NCBI RefSeq assembly: GCF_047495875.1
Contig: NC_092461.1
Coordinates: 47,993,101-48,057,100, forward strand
From: Pithys albifrons albifrons
Lineage: Eukaryota > Chordata > Aves > Passeriformes > Thamnophilidae
DNA: 64,000 bases
Direction of reading: 5' to 3'
The notes under the pieces were generated by a model, which saw only the letters and a program-made list of their open reading frames with translations, ran no database searches and was not told the origin of the DNA. This document shows positions 1 to 10,830 of the stretch, piece by piece (positions within the stretch are counted from its first letter, which is position 1; each line of letters begins with the position of its first letter). The translations under genes and the position numbers were made by a program.

Positions 1-267
1 CAGGGAAGATATTCTAAAAATATGGAGCCAACAAAACAGTGAAGGGGCTACTGCAATGACTCTTAGGTATCAGAAGATAACTCACTTTGAAAAAACACAA
101 GTAAAAGGTAGAACTTAGAACAATCATATCCCTACAAACAAAAGCAGCATCTCTGATGCTTGAAGTCATAGTCTTGCAGCACAGGCACATCTTTCAGCAT
201 TGAAGATAGCAGTGAATTGGCAAAAAGAACCAAAAATCAGTTTTCCAAAGGCAAGCTAAGTGTGAGG
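1..267. other. AT-rich sequence, no gene seen
   Basis: No coding frame, RNA gene or clear repeat is recognised here. The last 25-30 bases (about 236-267) weakly resemble CR1 sequence upstream of the RT homology, so the CR1 element that follows may begin a little earlier than annotated. Confidence 0.5.
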
Positions 268-270
268 AGT

Positions 271-1385
271 AATAAAACAAGGTCCTGTCTGACCAACCTG
301 ATCTCCTTTTATGATCAGGTAACCTGCCTGGTGGATGAGGGGAAGGCTGTGGATGTGTCTACCTGAACTTCAGCAAAGCCTTTGACACTGTCTCCCATAG
401 CATTCTCTTGGAAAAGCTGGCAGCTGATGGCTTGGACAAGTGCACTCTTGGCTGGGTTAAGAGCTGGCTGGATGGCTGGGCCCAGAGAGTGCTGGTGAAT
501 GGTGCTGCATCCTGTTGGCACCTGGTCACTAGTGGTCTCCCCCAGGGATCAGTATTGGGCCCAGTTTTGTTTAACACCTTTGTTGATGATTTAAATAAGG
601 GGATCGAGCCCTTCATGAGCAAATTTTCAGATGATACCGAGTTGGGAGGGAGTGTCAACCTGCTGGAAGGAAGGAGGGCTCTTCAGAGGGACCTTGATAG
701 TCTAGAGAGATGGGCTGATTCCAATGGGATGAGGTTTAACAAGGCCAAATGCCAGGTCCTGCACTTTGGCCACAACAACCCCATGCAGCACTACAGGGTG
801 GGGATAGAGTGGCTGAAGAGCAGCCAGGCAGAAAGGGACCTGGGAATTTGGATTGACAGGAGGCTGAACATGAGCCAGCAGTGTGCCCAGGTGGACAGGA
901 AGGCCAATGGAATCCTGGCCTGTATCAAGAATAGTGTGGCCAGCAGGACGAAGCGAAACTGATCCTTCCCCTGTACTCAGCACTGGTTAGGCCACACCTT
1001 GAGTATTGTGTTCAGTTCTGGGTCCCTCGGTTCAGGCAAGATATTGGTGTGCTGGAGCGGGTCCAAAGAAGAGCAATGAGGATGGTGAAGGGACTTAAGC
1101 ACAAGCCCTATGGGGAGAGGCTGAGGGAGCTGGGGTTGTTTAACCTGGAGAAGAGGAGGCTCAAGGGAGACCTTATCACTCTCTACAACTACCTGAAATG
1201 GGGTTGTAGCCAGGTGGGGGTTGGTCTCTTCTCTCAGACAACCAGCAGTAGAACAAGAGGGCACGGACTTAAGCTCTGCCAGGAGAGGTTTAGGTTGGAT
1301 ATTAGAAAGAAATTCTTTGCAGAGGGAGTAATCAGGCATTGGAATGGCCTGTCCAGAGAGGTGGTGGATTCTCCATCCCTGGAAG
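271..1385 (+). pseudogene. CR1 ORF2 reverse transcriptase remnant
   Basis: This is the reverse transcriptase of the CR1 element, an enzyme that copies LINE RNA into DNA at the genomic target. It reads in three frames. The first runs from about 271 to about 353, up to a one-base loss near 353-358. The second runs from there through 962. The third runs from about 959 to 1385. In the middle frame the PQGS motif (codons near 540) is followed by FVDD and then by FSDD at 624-635. FSDD is the catalytic FxDD signature, with serine where alanine is usual. The third frame has the conserved LEYCVQFW and RVQRRA blocks and the C-terminal [13 protein letters not shown] block. The second frameshift lies in an AAGCGAAAC context at about 949-957. 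The 5' endonuclease and finger regions are missing, so the copy cannot be functional. Family assignment is secure. Confidence 0.93.
1381..1385. repeat. Target site duplication, left (GGAAG)
   Basis: The five bases GGAAG directly precede the LTR and recur at 2013-2017 directly after it. Removing the LTR and one copy restores continuous CR1 sequence, which confirms a true insertion duplication. Confidence 0.92.
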
Positions 1386-1474
1386 TGTCCTAGTTCAGCA
1401 GGAGGGACCAGCTAACCCTGTGTGGGGGTGATCAAAGCTGTGTATTCTACCCCCTCTATTCATTCCCCAAGGAC

Positions 1475-1557
1475 AATGGGCCATTAGCAGCAGCTGCCCA
1501 GGGAGCCATTATCACTTCACACCCAGCCTGAGGGGGGCGGAGCTGCTAATGGGCCAT
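1475..1557. repeat. Imperfect inverted repeat in LTR U3
   Basis: The segment 1475-1496 (AATGGGCCATTAGCAGC...) and the segment 1541-1557 (AGCTGCTAATGGGCCAT) are near reverse complements of each other, separated by about 44 bases. They may be duplicated transcription factor sites or an RNA hairpin in the LTR. Confidence 0.6.
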
Positions 1558-1608
1558 CAACAGCTCAACACCCCCTGGTTCCCAGAGTTAATCACCCATT
1601 GTGTGAGT

Positions 1609-1652
1609 CCCCGCCCAGGGGGAGGGACTGAGAGCTTCCTGAGGGTACATAA
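1609..1652 (+). promoter_or_regulatory. LTR core promoter: GC box and TATA-like box
   Basis: CCCCGCCC (1609-1616, an Sp1-type GC box on the reverse strand) lies about 30 bases upstream of TACATAA (1646-1652), a TATA-like element. The expected transcription start is about 25-30 bases further on, near 1675-1680. The second GC box is at about 1534-1540. Spacing and order are those of a retroviral LTR U3 promoter. Whether it is active cannot be told from sequence. Confidence 0.55.
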
Positions 1653-1934
1653 GGGGTGGGTAAGAAGACCTCAGGAACCTCTTGTTGGATCCAGAGCAGC
1701 AGCAGGACCTTGACAGGAGGAGATCACTGCTCTCACCCAGACCACAGCCCTCGCCTGCACCAACAGGTTTTTCTTTTCCTTTTTTTCTGGCCTTGGGGGA
1801 ACCACAGGGGTCTCAGCACAAGGGCAAACAAACCCCCTTGGGTTTGTGCCCCAGGACACTGGGTTATACTGCTGGGGTTTTGTGAGTTGAAAGCAATTTC
1901 CCTTGTGTGTCAGTGTTGCTATTGTAATATTATT

Positions 1935-1940
1935 ATTAAA
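1935..1940 (+). terminator. LTR polyadenylation signal ATTAAA
   Basis: ATTAAA lies near the R/U5 border, followed by GT/T-rich sequence (AGGTCTGACTT and TCTCTCTCGTGGTG). Cleavage would be expected near 1955-1960. It is positioned as in retroviral LTRs, about 70 bases before the LTR end. Confidence 0.6.
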
Positions 1941-2012
1941 TTTTAGGTCTGACTTATAATCTCTCTCGTGGTGAGTTCATTTCCCCTGCTGGTTCACCTT
2001 TAAACCAGCACA

Positions 2013-2017
2013 GGAAG
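2013..2017. repeat. Target site duplication, right (GGAAG)
   Basis: Second copy of the 5-bp duplication that flanks the solo LTR. CR1 sequence resumes immediately after it. Confidence 0.92.
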
Positions 2018-2149
2018 ATTTTAAGATAAGACTGAATATGGCACTTAGTGCCATGATCTAGTAATCACAGTGGTGTTGGATCAAGGGTTGGACTTGATGA
2101 TCTCAGAGGTCTCTTCCAACCCAGCTGATTCTATGATTCTATGATTCTA

Positions 2150-5100
2150 GGGTAATACTGAGTGGGAAACATGAGTATCATAGTGCATCTTAGGTTCACT
2201 ACATAATACTTGGAATGGTGAAAAAGCTTTGGAACCCTGTTAGCACTTTCCTTGTTAAAGAGAGTTGAGTGAAGCCCGTAAAGACTTTTTAGAAATCCTC
2301 ACATGCATGTCTTATTAAAACAAAACAAAATGAAAGCCAAAAACAAAACAAATCAAAATCAACCAAACAAAAGCCCAAACAAAACCCACGAAAAATCAAA
2401 CAAAAAAACCCCCACCCCTTAAAACACCCTGACCATCTTGAAACATTTAAAAAAGGTGGAGCTGGTAGTGACAAACCAAACCAACCATGACATTTAACCT
2501 AACATGGTGCAAAAGATATGGCTTGGTATGGAAGTAAATTCCAGAAAATGTAATCCACTAAAGATAATTTTGTATATTACAGCCACCTGGACAACAGGAT
2601 AGAAGGATACACTGCAGAGACTTTTACCGAGTTCAACTGAATCCCTAAGGACACAGAAAAGCACTGTGATGCTATGTGAAATCTACTGTTTTTCAGAATA
2701 GCTTATTTTACTCCCAATGGAAAATCTACCAAACTCAGACATTTTCTGTGGAATGTAAAATCTTTTCCCTTCTGAAATAAAAATATCTTGTCAGAAAGAC
2801 TTTGAATAGTCTAAACTTTGAACATGCATTCCACTACCTCTCATTGTTTCATAATAACTTGGTGGTACTTTTCTGAAGAGGAAGTGAACCCAAACATGCT
2901 GGGGAAAAGAAAAAAAAAATCTGAGAAAGGAGACGCTACTATGCTGCTGCAAACAGCACATAACTGTAGCAGTTGGCAAGCAAACAAAGCCAGGGCAATG
3001 AATGCACTAACCAAGCTTATTTCCTGAGCATGGAGGGACTCCCTGTTAGGTATCAGCAGGAACAAATTTGTCCAAACACTGCGCTGAAGTGCTAAGCTGA
3101 TATCCCTACACAGGGCAGCCACGATCCCCGCATATCTGTCTATGTTGTTGCACATGCCTTCCCATACTAATTGTCTGGTTGATCCGAAGTTTTGTATAGA
3201 CACAATACTGTTGAAGTGCTGGTTTTATGCTTCAAATTCTGTAGTTGATTCACCTAATGCTGTCTTAAATGTGTCTGTAGACGCATCCTTTGGTCTTCTA
3301 TTTCAAGTGAAAGAACAGTAAAACACAAATGATTTTCAGGCAAATACCAAGATGGGCAGAAAAGCACACCTACACTTAGAATATATTTTACAAACTTTTA
3401 TCTCCCTCTGGTATGAATAAAAGAACTCTCTATGGAAAGTTGATACTAGAAAAATAATGAAACATCCCAGAATGAGAACTTTAAAACAGATTTTAGGCAT
3501 TGCCTTTGGATACTTTATGAGGTTTACAGAAAGGCAAATGTAACTGGCATCCATCCTTGTTATTAGGGTTCATATCAAGTCATATAGAATTTCACTGAGG
3601 CTGCTGAAATTAGAAATTAGGACTCTTTGTCTCCACTGGAGAAATGCAGTCCTAAATAATCCTCTGGAAACATCCATCTGTCTTCTCTGACTTCACAGAA
3701 TATTGAGGGTGTCTCTCGCCTTAATTTAGATACCTAACATTAGATAACTGAGTATAAATCTTTGCTAGAAATTAATAAACCACGGGTGAGGTGAACAATG
3801 TGTTTAATAAGGTTATTGGGGAAAAGTACATGGAACTTTATCATAAGTATTAAGGAGCCACATTGGTGGAAATACACTCTTTTGCTTTGTAAGGAAAACA
3901 TTCAGTTACTGTAAAGACATGCTGTTCTACATGTAACATCTCCACATTCCATATGCAAAACATCGCACTGCTATTGTTTAATACACACAAGCATATGTGT
4001 GCATGACTAGTGCTTCTGCACCCTTACTGCGTGGGGGCCTGTTACATAGCACTCCCAATGTTCAATAGCACGTGGTCTCTAAAACCAAGTGCTCTTGTGT
4101 GACTATATGTTAATTTTTCATATATTATAGTGAATTAAGTATAATTTTTCACATTAAAAAAAAACCTTTGAGAAATTTTCTATACAAGTCTTCTAATATA
4201 TAAATGACCATGATAGAGGGACTCTAGTTGGCAGAGCCCTCAGAGCTCTGTGCAGTCTTACGCTTTGTCAATGTGTCAAGCTCTTCGATCAGCTTTGCCC
4301 AATGGTTCTTTTGACCTTGACTACACACCATTCCCTGTGAATCACCAGTAATCTGCCTAAAAATAGATCCTTCAGACTATGCAACTGCCGTCTTTGAACT
4401 CCTGAGGATACTGTAGCTTTGGAATTGGGAGCATTGGGAAAAGGCTTAAAGGTCTGTTTCCGTCAGCTTTGCTTCTCTCTCATCATAGCTTCATAATCAT
4501 TACAGTCTGATGTAAATTCACATTGCCATTAAGGTCGTTCCCTCTATCTTCCTCTGCTCCTTTCTGGTAACTCCACAGTGCTGGCACTGGCCTCTGCACA
4601 GCTGTTCAGAGAGCTGGGTACTGTTGAGAACTGACCTGAAAGCCAATCTGATCAGCTCGGAGTCCCGGTGTCCTGTGCAGCCCTTCTACAGGGGGCACAT
4701 ATTTATGGCAGATATAGGTAACGCAACTACAACCTCAGCAATACTTTAACCAAAATATGATTTAAAATACCATTGCACAATTCAAGTGTTAGGGAATTCC
4801 AGTAGAGGAGGGAAAGGAGCCTTAACCGCCATGTACTCTCTTCCCACCCCTAATATTTTTTCCTTCCATTTGGAAAACACCAGTATCTTAAATATAAATT
4901 GCATAAATTGGATAGAGTCTTATAATTGTTGTCAGAAGTATTATAGAGACTGACCTGAATGACTAAATAAGCTTCATCTTTAGATTTAAAAGCAACTGTT
5001 CACAGCATGTAAATACAGATTCATAAAATATGTGAAATACAAGCAGTTTTCTTTTGTTCACTAATTCCTGCCTTCACAACACAGGCATGAATTTCCTTCT

Positions 5101-5939
5101 CTGTTAGACATGCAGCATTCATTCTACCCCTGAATTATGGATTTGAATGGTGCAGCCTTTTATAATTGGGATTTCCTTAAAAATATTGGACATTTTTACT
5201 ATTAACTGCTATCTCCAAAATCCTAGGGCAACATTCCAAGAGCTTTGATTTTCCCCCAAATGATTTGGTTCCCAGAATGTTTCAATTTCTGGATTTAGCA
5301 ACTCTGAGCTGTGGTGCAGAAAAATATGTTTCAAAAAATCTTTGAAGCTAAGTGAAGAGCCCAGTAGTCAGCTAGAAATTGCAGCACGCATTATTTTATT
5401 TTTTCAGGCATCAGGATTCCAGCCTAGCAGGCATACAAGCATCCAGTGTGTGCCAGAAAACACAGCAAATGAACTAGATATCAGGATTTAAGCTTTTCTA
5501 ATAATAAAAAGGCAGGAAAAATGTGGCTGCTGATGTTAGTTTGGTAATTATCATCTTCCATACTGTCTGTCTTTTTTTCTTTCATTGCTGATGGACACAG
5601 CCTATAGAACCCTACTTTCAAGTTTTTACTCCTAGCCACAGATAAATCTGTGCTAAAACTATAATGACTTCAATAAAGGTAATTTTTTTTCTATTCCCAT
5701 CTCCTCATCTTCAGCAGAGATTTAGTAAACCCTTAAACTAACAGTAGCTGTGTGCCAAAGATCTCAGTTTTCAAGCCTTGCTTTGCTAGTTTATGTGCTG
5801 GCAAGAAACTCAAGGGGATGAGAGAGATTATATTTAGTCCTGGAGGAATCTGGATGACTATCCAGAAACTCCCACCAACTAAGAGGTGATGTTGATATTT
5901 TTTGAAAAGTCTTTCTGGGAAGAAAGTGATCCTATTACA
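2150..5939. other. No gene recognised; AT-rich sequence with one A/C-rich tract
   Basis: No protein family, splice-flanked coding frame or RNA gene was recognised. An A/C-rich low-complexity tract lies at 2315-2420 and is annotated separately. The rest is AT-rich sequence, with moderately GC-richer stretches near 3060-3150 and 4550-4700 that I cannot classify. Confidence 0.5.
2315..2420. repeat. A/C-rich low-complexity tract
   Basis: The plus strand is almost free of G and T over about 105 bases, made of AAAC, CAAAA and CCAAA units ending in a C-run (AACCCCCACCCC). It is a simple-sequence tract with no strict period. Confidence 0.8.
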
Positions 5940-6130
5940 GCAATTGGAAGCACTATCTGGTGGATTTCTAGGAAGGTACTTTAGGTCCAGTCTTATTTAA
6001 CATTTTCATTAATGAGTTGGAAGTGAAAGTAACTAGCTTGTAATTGCATTTGCTGATACTAAATTGAAAGGAGTTTCAAAGTTCACTGGGGACAGAGAAA
6101 TAATGCAAGGGGACTTATGGTACAGATATA
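5940..6130 (+). mobile_element. Short, very old CR1-like RT remnant
   Basis: The translation GPVLFNIFINELE can be read from about 5978 and matches the conserved CR1 RT block just upstream of the catalytic motif. About 30 codons later F-A-D-T-K-L is readable near 6050-6065 with one of the two catalytic aspartates lost. The surrounding frame is broken by stops and indels. Both ends fade into unrecognisable sequence, so limits are approximate. Confidence 0.6.
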
Positions 6131-7300
6131 GGCAGAAAAATCAGAAAATGAATGGTAAGGATGGGAGTAAGGGAAAGAGGAAAGGAAATGGAATACCATT
6201 TTAATTATTTTTAAATTGATTTGTGTTCCTATCTATTAATTTGCTTTGTATCACATACAGACAAACACTAGTTACAGGTATTGAGTAGCCAGTCACATAC
6301 TATAATTAACTATTTGGAAGTTATCTAATAGGAATATGAAGGAACTCCAGAGTGGGAATCATGGAAATCACTGTATCTGGGAAGCAGCTTCACAAGCACC
6401 AGATGTGCTTTTCTCTTGACGTGGTTTGAGAAGCCCTTGCTTTCAGCCTCTAGGCAGAGGGGTGCTTTTGTAAGGGCATATGGACCTGCACTGGTAAATC
6501 TGGAGACCAAGGAGTGACTGATTGTCTCTTTACAGGAAAATGAAGCCATTTTATACACCTGATTAATGCAGAAATTGAAGCAGGGTTTTTTTATTGCTCC
6601 TTAATCTTTTCGTAATATGACCCTTGTTTAATGGTGAGATCATTTGTATTCTCTTATTACGTAGCAATTTTTGGTGACTTAAGTGGCAGACAAATATAAG
6701 CCTATATGTGCACATTTGCACATGAAGAAATAAAACAAGTAAAAAGCATGAAAAACCAAAAAGGGGTCCTGTGATGTTCATGATGTTCACTGGAGAAAGC
6801 ATTCACCATGTCACTATTAAAAGCTCAACATGTCAGAAGGCAGAGCAAGTGCTGTATGTTAAAATATTAATGTTTGTAAACACTGATTTGTTTACATTTT
6901 AATATAGGGGATTAAGGAATGAGGAATGAAGAAATGGCCATCAGGTAGTGCTCCAAGGTAAAATGCAGCTTCGCAGTTATGAAAATTTAATTTGACTGCA
7001 TTGGGAATAATTGCTCCTGTTTGATAGCAGACCTATGCCAGCAAGAAAAGTCACTCAAATGGACATCACCCTGTGTACACTCTTAAGCAGCTGCACAATA
7101 TTCTCAATTAGAGAATGATGTTGCATCCCATTGTTATAGGAGAATTGTGCAGCTGAAAAATACTCTAAATTAGTCTGAATACGTCAGTGAAATATTTCTA
7201 TAATGAAGCTTCCTTTTGTTCTCACATGTAAGTTGGCCTAAAAGTCAAAAATGTTTTCTTCTGAAGCTGGAAAATCTATTTCAGTTTATTTTCCCTGAGA
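6131..7300. other. No gene recognised
   Basis: AT-rich sequence without recognised coding or RNA features; short frames here lack any recognisable domain or splice context. Confidence 0.5.
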
Positions 7301-7787
7301 TTCTCTCTCCTCTCCTCTCCTCTCCTCTCCTCTCCTCTCCTCTCCTCTCCTCTCCTCTCCTCTCCTCTCCTCTCCTCTCCTCTCCTCTCCTCTCCTCTCC
7401 TCTCCTCTCCTCTCCTCTCCTCTCCTCTCCTCTCCTCTCCTCTCCTCTCCTCTCCTCTCCTCTCCTCTCCTCTCCTCTCCTCTCCTCTCCTCTCCTCTCC
7501 TCTCCTCTCCTCTCCTCTCCTCTCCTCTCCTCTCCTCTCCTCTCCTCTCCTCTCCTCTCCTCTCCTCTCCTCTCCTCTCCTCTCCTCTCCTCTCCTCTCC
7601 TCTCCTCTCCTCTCCTCTCCTCTCCTCTCCTCTCCTCTCCTCTCCTCTCCTCTCCTCTCCTCTCCTCTCCTCTCCTCTCCTCTCCTCTCCTCTCCTCTCC
7701 TCTCCTCTCCTCTCCTCTCCTCTCCTCTCCTCTCCTCTCCTCTCCTCTCCTCTCCTCTCCTCTCCTCTCCTCTCCTCTCCTCTCTTT
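7301..7787 (+). repeat. (TCTCC)n pentanucleotide array, about 95 perfect units
   Basis: From 7306 to 7780 the plus strand is an uninterrupted run of TCTCC (475 bp, 95 units by coordinate). It is flanked by TTCTC at the start and TCTCTTT at the end, giving 487 bp of pure pyrimidine. No point mutation is seen in the array, which indicates recent expansion or ongoing slippage. A homopurine-homopyrimidine mirror sequence of this kind can form intramolecular triplex (H-DNA). An open reading frame (7216-7800) runs through it and encodes only a serine-leucine-proline repeat; I regard that as an artefact of the period not containing stop codons. Confidence 0.97.
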
Positions 7788-10733
7788 AAAAGGATGGTGA
7801 TTATATCTATATATTAAACAAATAAATTCATTTTATGTTCAGTGTAGGGTATTTTGACATTTCCAAGGCAGGATAAAAGTGCCTTAAAAAAGCAAATGAA
7901 CTAAGTCCTTATACTTAATCTACCAGATTTTCTGTTTTCTAAATTTGCAGAGATAGAGCAGGGAATAGTGAGCAACAAACTTGGCATCCCAGCTGAAGAC
8001 TTACAGTAGCAAATCTACTCATTCACTGTCTGAATTTTCTATAACACCTTTTTCATTCACCCTTTTCCTCTTCTGTTTTCCACAACACTCCATGACTACT
8101 GAGAAAATGTCATTAATAACTGATACAAAGAATCACACATGAGCATATAGATAACTGGGGATGACAAAATATCAACTTGCAGCTGCTCAATTGAAAGCCA
8201 TATCTACACAACGGGTAATTACTTTTAATTTAATTAGAACTCCTGGTATTGTTTCTATCTCATAGATTACATTATAACATGTAATGTGTTAAAGCAGGAA
8301 GACGAGCTGTGAGAAGACTCTGAAAATATTACCTATTTTGTCTAGAAATACCATACTTCAATGCCTCTAGGCAATTACTGTTCATGGGCAATGATCAGTT
8401 CCTGCATCCTGCTCTGTTTTAGCACTCTGGTACATTCAAAACATTCAAGTGATATGATTCAAAAACATACATTTTAGCTTTGCAGAAGTAACACATATTG
8501 ACATATGAATACTGTGCAAAATTTTCACCAAATTTATGATCCAGAAAATGCAAATTATTGAAACAAACTTAATCTGCTACACAGTATAATCATCAAGCAC
8601 AAACAAAAATATATGATTTACAGAAAACAGTTCCAAGATTAAAATTACATTATGTGGGCAAACTTCCTACTGGTGTAAATGGAATACTTACTTAATACAC
8701 ACTCATGGCACCAGAGAATGCCTCAGCTTTTAGGAGGGCAGTAAACTGAATGAAAAAAAAATAGCCCCTACAACCTCATAAAATTTTGAACTAGTCATGT
8801 AACTAGAGAGACTTTGGTTCTATAACTGTCTTTACACAGTGTGATAGTCCTTCAATCTATTATAATAACACAATTTTTTCATAGAACCTGATTCTGTACT
8901 CAGAATGCAGCCTCTCAACTTAACATATAGCAGAGTCCATATTTTTTATTGATGACTCCCATTATGTGGCTGTTTGGTTTCTATTTATCCGTAAATCTCA
9001 ATAAACATATTCAGCCAGAAGTGCAAATAGTCTTGCTTTATTATTTTGTTGTGTTGAACAAACAGATCTATTGAAATAACTCCTGAAGGCTCAGGTTAGG
9101 ATCTGGCCCATGTCTTTTGCCTTCTTTCCCAACTCCTATCCACCAGCATTTAAGAACCTCTTGCATTGTCAGTGCAGAACAAGCGGAAGAGGAGAGGATA
9201 TGTACATGATAGATTATCAGCCCAGATTACTGCTCAGTTTATATTATATCTCATTTCTACTCTCTCTAAGAGTGTGCCATGTAAAAAAAATTATATTGCT
9301 CAATATTAGTGGCATTCGCTTCTGAAGTCCTTTTACCTTTACTGCTAATGCTAGAAATTGGTTTGGTGTTGATTTTATACATAACCTGAATTTTTTATCA
9401 TTTTGTGCAATCAAATAAAAGTGAACCTGATACTAGTGTTCAAGTTTTACAACAATTAATAAATATATTTCCTATAATATGGTCAAATTCTGACCTTGAA
9501 AAAACCCATTTTTCATAAGACTGAAACTGAAAATGAGGGTAACTTGCAATTTAGATGGGAAGAACCATAGTCAAACCACCAGGGTTTCACTGATGGCTCT
9601 TTCAATAAATTGTTCTGTGTATTGAGCAAGTTCAGTTCTCCAAGGCTGGTGCATATGGCTAATGCTAAATAAAAGCCTTCATAGCATATACAGCAAACAT
9701 TATGTGTAACTTGAATAATAAAAATGAAAGTATCAGCCTTTCACACTGTAGTGAATAACATCCATAAATCTACACTTCCCCTTCCAAAAAAAATAAGTTC
9801 CATGTGAAACCAACTATACAAAAAAACACCAACTGTCAACTGCTGAACTTCATATACTTTCTACTAAAACAATTAATCCTCTGGGAATTACTTTGTGAAT
9901 TCTCTCAGCTTAAGTGCATGATTCATGCACCTTGGCGATCCTATCCTGAATCTGACATTTTGTTCCTGATGCCGCTCATACCACTTGTGGCATAATACCT
10001 AATCATATTCCTAGTAAAGGAGCAATATTTTTTATACACTTGTAAAAATATGATTGATTAATTCTTTCCATTTGGACACTTTAAAAATAGCCAAATAGCA
10101 GGACACTGAGGGACATGAATTCCAGAACATCCTGATGAAGGATGTTATCCTTCCCTGAGATGAGTGTGTTGGAGGACTGATAAACTCCCTGCAAACAGGA
10201 GATAACTGACAAACTTAGACCTTTCAGAGCTATGCTGGCATCACAAGACATCATAATTCTTCAGAGACTAAGACTAATTAACAGAAAGAGATGAAGACCC
10301 AGGGCCCAGGTTTAATAGGAAGTTCAGAGCCACTTCGCTGAGTCTGAACCCAAATGTCATCAGTAAAAGTCTTAAAAGCTGGTCTTGGCAAGAGTTATGG
10401 CACATAGTTTTGGAGACATTTTCCTTCTCTTATAGTTTAATCTCTGTTTAAATCCTGGCTACTGGAGGTATGCCAGAAAGTGGCAAGAGGTCTGCCTCTT
10501 TACCCTGACTGTTTTAACCTAAACCAAGATCATTGTTGAAGGGAACCTTGAAATTTTATGAAATAAACATGACTGTTTTGCTTTAGAGAAGTAAAATGAG
10601 CAAGATTTGAAAGGACTGATAATGATACCTCTTTGTAGTCCCCTTGGTGGTAAGCATTTAGTTATATCAAGAGAAAGCACGATATATGTAATAAACGTAC
10701 CAAATTTCATCTCAGTGTGAATAGACTGAAAGT
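7788..10733. other. No gene recognised
   Basis: AT-rich sequence. No coding frame with a recognisable domain, no RNA gene and no clear transposon were identified. Confidence 0.5.
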
Positions 10734-10830
10734 AGAATCATAGAACAACTTAAATTGGAAAGAACTTATATGGACCATTGAGTACAATTCCCTGCTCCTC
10801 ACAGGGCTATCTAAAACTAAACCATATGTG
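10734..10830 (-). mobile_element. CR1 3' end fragment (minus strand)
   Basis: AGAATCATAGAACAACTT at the left is the reverse complement of a CR1 3' terminus. It is followed by sequence matching the reverse complement of the CR1 3' UTR and ORF end (GGAAAGAACTTATATGGACC, then CTAAAACTAAACCATATG). Only about 100 bp is recognisable. It is an old, strongly truncated insertion. Confidence 0.75.

Larger units (their letters stand above)
1386..2012 (+). mobile_element. Solo LTR of an avian endogenous retrovirus (ERVL-like)
   Basis: The element is 627 bp, begins TGTCCTAGTT and ends AACCAGCACA, so it has the TG...CA ends of an LTR. It is flanked by the 5-bp duplication GGAAG. No internal retroviral genes or primer-binding site follow, so it is a solo LTR left by recombination between two LTRs. 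U3 (from 1386) contains GC boxes at about 1534-1540 and 1609-1616, and a TATA-like TACATAA at 1646-1652. R/U5 holds a poly(A) signal ATTAAA at 1935-1940. The 5-bp duplication and the TGTCCTRGTT start fit ERVL-type LTRs known in birds. That family name is from memory of general patterns, not a search. It lies in the same orientation as the CR1 it interrupts and must be younger than it. No virus protein is encoded here. Confidence 0.88.
268..2149 (+). mobile_element. CR1 LINE, 5'-truncated, interrupted by an LTR
   Basis: This is a 5'-truncated chicken-repeat-1 (CR1) non-LTR retrotransposon in plus orientation. The left part (268-1385) encodes the second half of the reverse transcriptase and the conserved C-terminal region. 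The right part (2018-2149) carries the end of the ORF, its stop (2059-2061) and an 88-base 3' UTR. The element ends in three ATTCTATG-type units at about 2127-2149, the 8-bp terminal repeat typical of CR1. A 627-bp LTR splits it at 1386-2012. 5' truncation is usual for CR1 because reverse transcription starts at the 3' end and aborts. Divergence looks low: long stretches read in frame and only two frameshifts were found, so this is the youngest CR1 copy in the window. The exact 5' edge is uncertain by about 30 bases. Confidence 0.95.

Noticed and set aside
1656..1946. Frames inside the solo LTR
   Set aside because: LTR R/U5 sequence; no recognised protein and no ERV gene.
7216..7800. 194-codon frame with a Ser-Leu-Pro repeat
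   Set aside because: It is the TCTCC array read through; pentamers without stops keep all frames open. No domain outside the repeat.
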